From assembly GCA_002633005.1 (NCBI GenBank), contig NMRA01000122.1:496820-560819 (forward strand): a stretch of 64,000 nucleotides of DNA, read 5' to 3'. The first letter of the stretch is position 1; each line of letters opens with the position of its first letter. This document shows positions 58,601-64,000 of this stretch, one piece after another. Both the position numbers and the translations under genes were made by a program. The notes beneath the pieces are model-generated. The model saw nothing but the letters and a program-made list of their open reading frames with translations, was not told the origin of the DNA and did not search any database. The stretch comes from Phoronis australis (Eukaryota > Phoronida > Phoronidae).

Positions 58601-61600
58601 TCCTATCATTTGCATGAATCCGTAGAATTGCTTGTTGTGCATTCAAATGAAAAACCTCTTATTATAATTTATGATTAGCTAACATTGTACCTTGCACATC
58701 TTCCTGAAGTATATCTTGGAAGGGAGCAAACAGTCCATCTTCAAAGTCACTGACAGCTGCAGGGTTGGCCTTACATGTTGTCCTCACAGCCAGACAGATA
58801 GACTCAAATAGGTAGTGGTTGAAGTGTGGCTTGCTGGGGTTCTGTGGGCAGGAATATACACAAAGGTCAATGATAGTTGGTTCAAATACACAGTAGTTAA
58901 AAAAGGTTTTGGTACAAGTCAGTGGGCAAAATATAAGAACGCATTGACCTGGGACTTATTTCAATAAAATATCTACCTGTACATAATTTTCTTACACCCA
59001 CTCTAAATAGTCTTGTGCTAAAACTTACAGCTGGCCATTTAGACTCTGTATCAAATGTTATAAAGTTGCAATATCTTAGTGAAACAACTCTCAGAATTTG
59101 CAGTGCAACTTTTACTGGTAACAAGAAAATATTTTGTCAATTTCTAATTGACAACAGCTTCAGCAAATAGTACATAGAGTAATAAAAACGATACAACCTA
59201 ATGATATCTGACCTACTCATTCCACATGACTTTGGGTCACGGGAGTTAAGCAGTCACAGACAGACCAATGGTTTACCTTGCTAACCGCCCTCAACTTTAA
59301 GGTAAGTTCTTCAATCAGCTCCTTGATAACAGGGACAAGACCTTCACCAAGTAGAGAGAAAGTCCTCATGATTGCTGAAAGACAAACATTACATATCTCT
59401 ACATATCTGTTGTAATTAGTCAGGATTCTATGCTGTCCAACTAGTGGTTGCACATTTATACACGTATACATATCTTAATTAGTCGGACTTGGAAAACAGT
59501 GATTTCTGAATGTTTGGGCATAATACGATTAATGTACATAATTATTTGGCTACACCCTTTGTCTAGTTTTCCAAATTTTGCTTTTAATCACCTGTGGTCA
59601 GTTAAACAACAACTCCCTTCATGTAAAACTTGTTGAAGTTTACAATTCAATTTATTTTGGACCGCAATTCAATTTTGGTAATATTTAACTTTGATTAGAG
59701 TATCGCCATCAAATTTCAAAAACGTCCAGAATATTTTTCTACAAGATTTCCTACTATACCCCAAGAAGCTAACAATGTGTCAGTTGGTAGTCGGTGACAG
59801 CAGAGCTGGGTTCTTCAATAGTCCATCAGTCAACAATACTTGTAATAAACACTTGGGACTCAGTCAACATTCCTTTGTGCACTGTCTATTGGGTTTCGTC
59901 CTTCATCTTACTGGAATTTTCCGATAACAAACGTGTTTCATCCAAATACTGTGTATGCTCGTCCAAAATGTTCTCACTTGCACTGCCCGATTAGTACCCA
60001 TTGTTTTTTTAAATCCAGTGCCCTTTGTATTGTCTTGTATAGAAAAAATAATTTTACTAGAAGCTAGCACCCAACATGGCGTTGAATCATTGATATTTTG
60101 TTAGGTCTTTGTGTTATTTGCTTGAAACCATTGTTGGATTGCAGCATGTTTGACAATATGTCCATGGCCATGTGGGGGTATTCAGAAACAGAACTCTTCT
60201 CACACTGCATGGATAGAACTTGAAAATGCACAGTGAGAACCCTTTCAATCATGGCACATGAAGACAATTTCAAGACAACTATGAAACAGGCTGTACCTTT
60301 CATTACATATTCATTCTCTGACGAGCCCTTCAGCTGGAGTGCAGCAAAGAGATTTTTCAGTAATTGTTTTTCAGTGGCCATGATGCTAGCTCGGGTGATG
60401 CTGGAAAATGATAGAGAACAGATATGAAGACTGAAAGTAAGAGAATAGATATGGAGACTGAATTTAGGAGAACAGATATGAAGACTGAATGTAAGAATGG
60501 GTCATCATCACTTATACTCCCGGATTATTTCATTTCTGACATGAAAAAACTAACTAGCAGCTTTCACAAGGAAACTAACTTCAATTCATCCCGCAATTCT
60601 TTGTATATTTATCAGTGTTACCTTAAACTACAGTATTACCAATGTGTATATGTAGTATGGTAAATATTGCCCAGTATGGGACAGTGGGATATTATTTTGA
60701 ATATATATTTTATTTTGCTCAAGGTTGGAGCTTGTACCAAATTTTAGAAATACGCAATTTTGGCTATTAAAGCACAGTTCAGTAATTCAGATCAACGACA
60801 ACTTATCATTCACAGTCGTGTTACTTTCTCCGGACACATGAAGATGTTGCAACCATTTTTGAGAATCTAAAGAACTGGAAAGTCAATTTTCAGACTGTTG
60901 ATACACAAGGCAGTCTACAATATTTGAGAAACATAAGGGCAAAAATACCTTGTTACCCAATCTTCAGAATCAAAAAAATCAATTTCAGTTTGAATTTCAG
61001 TGTTCCACATTTTTGAGACTACCCCAAACTGGAGAATTTTTACCATAATTGTGTTGGGTGCTCAAAACAAAGGTTGTTCAAACTGACTTTCAGGCTTCAA
61101 CAAATATAACAGCTGCATCCTTGAGCAAGGCATTATGCCTGAAGAGCGTAAAGTAGACCTAGCTTTTTACGAAAAAATACGAGATCTAGCAAATCCTCGT
61201 GAAATCAAGCGAACGAAAAGCAAGCACTTCACGAGTATGCTTAGGATCTTACTAGCCTATACTAGAAAAATGACGGTCACTAAACTAATTGGTGAGTGAG
61301 GGTTGAGCATTGAATTATGGGATTGAATTCACGATTTCCGTTGGATGAGTGAGGATTATTAGCTGTAAGTGTAAGATAATGTATTCTGTTCTACATTGCA
61401 CGAGTGAGGATTACTAGCAATCAGTGTATGGTAATGTCTTGTGGTCTATGGAACTCAGCCCAGTATTGATTCAGGCAACTTGGCCAGAAAAATAAGTCAT
61501 ATCTGTGTCTTGTCCAGAATGAAATGAAAGGCTCTTGCTTATGTTACTGAGTTAGCAACACAATGACTTACAAAAGATTTAGTCAATTACCTAGTTCTCA

Positions 61601-63605
61601 ACAGATCTGTATATGACTGCAATCCAAATCAACCAATCATAACACAAGCAGCCTGAATATCAGCTGATCTACATTTACCGGAGACTTCTAAAAACGCCCC
61701 TAGACAAATGCCCACAGCCTAAAAAGATTTGGCTCTTTCCGAAGAAAAATGTCGAGACTTTTTAGGAAACTTGTGCTGATGACTGCAGCGCCCTCATCGG
61801 TCATGGACTTAAATAACCAGTTAGGACTCACATTGTTGACGGTTCAGCTATTCGAATAGAAATGATCAACAAGTAACAATCTTGAAATGTTTGATCAATG
61901 TTTTTAAGGAGACTAAATAGAGAAATTAATGAAATGTTACTCACATTGTCCATATTAAATATATAAAACTGCGGCACACAAAACAATCCAGAAAGGGCAC
62001 CCCTACAGAATTTTTTGAGTTTTCTATCAGAAATAGCCGTTAACTTTGTCTCAAAAGGAAAAATCAATCAACAAATCAAATAAACTTGAAAAAGGTACAG
62101 TTAAAACTTACGCAGTGCCCCCCTGTGGTGACCGGATGGTAAAGATGCGTTCCAGTGTCAGTGCAGCATAACTATGGACTACTATACTGTTGGCGGTGAG
62201 TAGGTTGACCAGATGGGGGACACAAGCAATGACCATCTGTATTGGCAACTGTTGGGAAGAGACAAGAGACAGGTTAGCAGGCAATACAAAACCGTTTTAC
62301 TTAACGCTCTCTTTGTTGGTCCTGTGTAGTAACAAAAATAGTTGTGACAAGGCGACTTCACACCTAGTTTTGACTACGTGACTTCACATAGTTATGACTA
62401 GGTCACTTCCTTAGTTGTCATTAAAGTCACTTCACATAGTAGTGACTAAGCGACTTCACTTAGTTGTGACTAGGCGACATAACCGAGATGCGACTAAACT
62501 ACTGTACCTCATTGCAAGCAGGGTTTGATACCAGAGAGACAAAGCCATAAAAGGACAGAAAGAGGCAACTTTAAATAGAAATGATCTGTTGGAATACTCA
62601 TTTTGCAGACCCATGTAAGACTAGGCCAACTCAATTCAGGTCTAGCTAAACCTTTTATTACCCTACTAGTTTTTAAGATGTTCACACAACCAACATTTTA
62701 CCAAACAACAGATTTCATTGCTGCATACAATGGATTGAAAAACAATATACCGAAGAGCCAAAGGCATAATACAGTGGTAGCTGAATAAAAAAATACACAA
62801 AATTCTCTCAAATTTATGGCAAATACAAACAAGCAAACTAGAAGAAAGCACAGTTAATCATTTGAAAAGTAGCAGAAAGCTTTAGTGTGAAAGACATTCA
62901 AATTTCAGCGATAACAGACCAACACCATCAACCTACTTTTGGAAGCATATGTAGATAGCCTTTACATTTAGTGAAAAAAAGTAATTCCACACACCATTAC
63001 AGTTGTGTTGAAATAAATGAACAGTCTACGCAATATTAAGAAATCTCACCAACATGGATATATGTGAACAGTCCATGCAATATAAGGATACTTCACCAAC
63101 ATTGATATATGTGTTCCAAACAAATCTTACCTGATTCCTAAATGTCATGACATATTTGATGGCATCAGCTTTCAAGACAGGAGAGTCGTTAACTGTAAAA
63201 TATCCAACACATTGAGTGTAAATACACCTCAATAACACATGCTTATCACATGCTTATTTTGTATCTAACCTGCATTAGACAAACTAACTTGGAGCAAATT
63301 CAAATAAAAAATGGGAAATTTGACAGGAAAAACAAGCAAAAAAAAAACATAACACAACACAACATTAGCTGGAAACAATTTTCTGCCCATATTAAATCAA
63401 CATTGTAAGTGAATACACAAGACAGTTACTGTGACAGACGTAGAGATTTGTTCCTGAATTGAACTCTAAAGACGGTGCCTTCCTTGAACTGAACAAAACA
63501 ACAGTGTTTTATTTAATTACCATCGGGTGCAGCGAGATCTGGGGCAATGTGATGTTGGAAGAACTCTGAGGCGTTGACAAGGCCACTCGTTTGTGTGACA
63601 CCATG
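49573..63605 (-). CDS. CSE1L: CSE1L/CAS (exportin-2), 3' half, 14 exons
   Basis: Exportin-2 binds RanGTP and returns importin-alpha from nucleus to cytoplasm; it is an all-HEAT-repeat karyopherin. Exons in order: 63605-63521, 63192-63131, 62248-62112, 60400-60297, 59374-59277, 58841-58691, 57265-57069, 56534-56437, 55725-55640, 54804-54723, 53676-53530, 52181-52084, 51175-51045 and 49659-49573. All introns are GT/AG and every phase joins; the sum is 1563 bases, 520 codons plus stop. This aligns end to end with about human residues 450-971, covering the end of the Cse1 domain and the whole CAS/CSE C-terminal domain. Diagnostic runs include KGSSENEYVMK, NPSKPHFNHYLFESICLAVR, EFIPYVFQIMSLLLE and LLQSLIGLFELPEDD. 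No frameshift or premature stop, so it looks functional. The first part lies right of the window. Confidence 0.97.
49649..49700 (-). repeat. 30-bp tandem duplication over the last CSE1L splice acceptor
   Basis: ATCACAGGCAACTGAAAATG at 49649 recurs as ATCACAGGCAACAGAAAATG at 49679. On the minus strand the used copy has TTTTCAG and the upstream copy TTTTCTG, so only one acceptor is intact. Confidence 0.85.
51045..51175 (-). CDS. CSE1L: CSE1L exon m
   Basis: YQTAFSQLAFAGKRKFDPVA; the first 13 residues are identical to human (YQTAFSQLAFAGK). Confidence 0.97.
52084..52181 (-). CDS. CSE1L: CSE1L exon l
   Basis: TPLLQSLIGLFELPEDDSTP then DDEHFIEIEETP, nearly identical to human. Confidence 0.98.
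52792..52807. repeat. Short CAG/GCA microsatellite in a CSE1L intron
   Basis: Five uninterrupted GCA triplets in the intron between exons k and l. Non-coding. Confidence 0.9.
53530..53676 (-). CDS. CSE1L: CSE1L exon k
   Basis: MFGNVVERVIISDVQKVSGQ then TEKKICAVGITKILTEAPEM; human IQKVSGNVEKKICAVGITKL. Confidence 0.97.
54665..54722 (-). repeat. 29-bp tandem duplication ending at a CSE1L splice donor
   Basis: Two 29-base copies, each starting ACAACTAGTAAAGGC. On the minus strand the exon-proximal copy starts GTGAGTAT (the used donor of exon j) and the other ATGAATAC, a decayed donor. Confidence 0.85.
54723..54804 (-). CDS. CSE1L: CSE1L exon j
   Basis: LVVFFCLYAIRRGASQLIQM then IDGLQA; human FLVFINLYCIKYGALALQEI. 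Its donor is the intact copy of a 29-bp tandem duplication. Confidence 0.9.
55640..55725 (-). CDS. CSE1L: CSE1L exon i
   Basis: EALNPYINQVFILLFRRLTS then SKTTKFVK; human QIFILLFQRLQNSKTTKFIK. Confidence 0.95.
55860..56243 (+). repeat. Dispersed repeat R1 in a CSE1L intron
   Basis: Carries two CTCF-like words (55975 and 56067), GTTTAAGAGATACAGCTGCA, AGATGACGGCAATATGCACC and the terminal hairpin around CACCATGTATATGTGGGTG. It lies between exons h and i. Confidence 0.65.
56067..56082 (+). promoter_or_regulatory. CTCF-like motif in R1
   Basis: CCACTAGGTGGCGTAG, one base from the 27459 copy in the core. Motif only. Confidence 0.35.
56437..56534 (-). CDS. CSE1L: CSE1L exon h
   Basis: EGILGVFQKLLSSKTNDHEG, then FYLINSMIEHMP; human GLLGVFQKLIASKANDHQG. 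The GT/GTAAGT donor is confirmed by the phase of the next exon. Confidence 0.97.
57069..57265 (-). CDS. CSE1L: CSE1L exon g
   Basis: EFIPYVFQIMSLLLEIRTSV, then VPALWERQGNVPALVRLIQA. The donor is set after AAAGTG so that the next exon starts in phase 0. Confidence 0.97.
57781..58279. mobile_element. 499-bp CAGGG-end MITE with 6-bp TSD in a CSE1L intron
   Basis: The left end CAGGGCTTGGAATGACC and right end AATTCCAAGCCCTG are inverted repeats. TGTAAA flanks both sides (57775-57780 and 58280-58285). Subterminal GCGGAAA heptamers recur many times, especially on the right. The interior is GC-richer than the intron and has no meaningful ORF. The ends suggest a hAT-like, non-autonomous element, though 6 bp is shorter than the classical 8-bp hAT duplication. 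Confidence 0.85.
58691..58841 (-). CDS. CSE1L: CSE1L exon f
   Basis: NPSKPHFNHYLFESICLAVR, then TTCKANPAAVSDFEDGLFAP. The start is identical to human over NPSKPHFNHY. Confidence 0.97.
59277..59374 (-). CDS. CSE1L: CSE1L exon e
   Basis: IMRTFSLLGEGLVPVIKELI, then EELTLKLRAVSK; human IMRSFSLLQEAIIPYIPTLI. Confidence 0.95.
60297..60400 (-). CDS. CSE1L: CSE1L exon d
   Basis: QLLKNLFAALQLKGSSENEY; human LTNLFKALTLPGSSENEY. The acceptor is preceded by a 27-bp tandem repeat (60414-60494). Confidence 0.95.
60414..60494 (-). repeat. 27-bp tandem repeat beside a CSE1L acceptor
   Basis: Three 27-base units at 60414, 60441 and 60468. On the minus strand they are pyrimidine-rich and each contains a TTCAG, so three decoy acceptors precede the real one (AG at 60401-60402). 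Confidence 0.85.
60690..61060 (+). repeat. Dispersed repeat R3, copy 2
   Basis: GGAGCTTGTACCAAATTTTA, TTCAGATCAACGACAACTTA and CAGTCGTGTTACTTT parallel 35.46-35.57 kb. ACCCCAAACTGGAGAATTTT is the inverse of the word at 35.42 kb. It lies in the intron between exons c and d. Confidence 0.45.
62112..62248 (-). CDS. CSE1L: CSE1L exon c
   Basis: LPIQMVIACVPHLVNLLTAN, then SIVVHSYAALTLERIFTIRS; human has GSIVVHTYAAHALERLFTMR. Phase 0 in, phase 2 out. Confidence 0.93.
62341..62503 (+). repeat. 24-bp minisatellite in a CSE1L intron
   Basis: About seven diverged units of GTTGTGACTAGGCGACTTCA plus CATA, starting some 90 bases upstream of the exon c acceptor on the minus strand. Confidence 0.8.
63131..63192 (-). 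CDS. CSE1L: CSE1L exon b
   Basis: NDSPVLKADAIKYVMTFRNQ; human FPVLKADGIKYIMIFRNQ. Ends on a codon boundary at CAG/GTAAG. Confidence 0.93.
63521..63605 (-). CDS. CSE1L: CSE1L exon a
   Basis: HGVTQTSGLVNASEFFQHHI then APD; matches the human HGITQANELVN segment. Phase 0 in, phase 1 out. Confidence 0.93.
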
Positions 63606-64000
63606 CTGAGAAAAAATAGCACATACGTGTTTACTTATAGCAGGGAGGGAATATGTGCAGATTTGCAAAAATTGGGCACTTTGTGACAAGTTTTTGCAAT
63701 TTGGTACGCTGTTAGGTATAACCAAAAGAAATTCAAAAAACACCGCAAACAAAGTGTGCTTACCCCCTGGTGGATGTTACGCGCAAAATCCAATATGGCC
63801 GCCGCCGAAAATGGAAATAGGCATATGTTGGCTATTATTATCACTAGAACAAATTGTGATATCATCGTTTCAATATTTTGGGGGGTGAGAAGTTCATTTT
63901 TGGTGCTAGTTTTATGTTTTGGGGTCAATTCCAACGCAAAACGATACTTTCAAAGCAAATGTCATTCACAAATAACTCAAATTTATTTTTGTCCTCGTAA
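63606..64000. other. CSE1L intron to window edge; no further exon
   Basis: No frame continues the CSE1L alignment upstream of exon a. A CCCCCTGGTGG word at 63763-63773 (a CTCF-like core on the minus strand) and a GGCCGCCGCCG patch near 63798 stand out from the AT-rich background. Confidence 0.5.

Noticed and set aside
62341-62503. Coding repeat
   Set aside because: All frames contain stops; it is an intronic minisatellite.

Overview
This window is animal nuclear DNA, AT-rich and intron-rich, with abundant DNA transposons, MITEs, minisatellites and at least one tRNA-derived SINE. It contains no bacterial, phage or CRISPR content. The two recognisable genes are conserved across eukaryotes but clearly diverged from vertebrate sequence. 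That fits a marine invertebrate (deuterostome or lophotrochozoan); I cannot name the species. Almost all long open frames are chance ORFs. Real coding sequence here is split into short exons that I located by homology, GT/AG boundaries and phase.

The right third (49.6-63.6 kb, minus strand) is the 3' half of CSE1L/CAS (exportin-2). Fourteen exons join in frame into 520 codons plus a stop, matching roughly the last 520 residues of the ~970-residue human protein; the 5' half lies beyond the right edge. Converging on it from the left is OST4 (plus strand, 46.27-46.38 kb), the 36-residue oligosaccharyltransferase subunit, complete in one exon, with a probable intron just after the stop codon. A third, unidentified minus-strand gene is proposed at 28.1-29.9 kb (five phase-compatible exons, about 172 residues), with a possible promoter near 30.1 kb. 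Weaker coding candidates are a PNPO-like exon at 2.5 kb, a terminal exon at 23.1 kb, and first-exon or promoter candidates near 0.9-1.7 kb and 40.9-41.4 kb.

The left two thirds is mostly mobile DNA. The best structure is a three-layer nest at 13.5-21.1 kb. A 45-bp minisatellite is split by a 6.7-kb element with CAGGGATATA-type ends and a 5-bp target duplication (CATAT). That element is itself split by a 5.1-kb element in a TTAA target site. The inner element carries a broken P2X7-C-terminal-domain-like pseudogene and a hAT dimerisation-domain fragment. A second copy of the outer family at 36.9-38.7 kb lacks the TTAA insertion (an empty site) and has itself interrupted a short ORF inside a larger inverted-repeat element.

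Other elements include a Harbinger-like MITE with TAA duplications (43.9-44.5 kb), a 499-bp CAGGG-ended MITE with a TGTAAA duplication inside a CSE1L intron, a 1.26-kb long-inverted-repeat element (41.9-43.2 kb) and a 132-bp hairpin. One dispersed repeat family (7.4, 11.1, 27.4 and 56 kb) repeatedly carries a CTCF-like word, CCACTAGGTGGCGC.

The most unusual small-scale signal is that several CSE1L splice sites sit in or beside short tandem duplications. The last-intron acceptor and one donor each lie in a tandem duplication whose other copy has a mutated splice dinucleotide, and another acceptor follows three repeats that each carry a decoy CAG.
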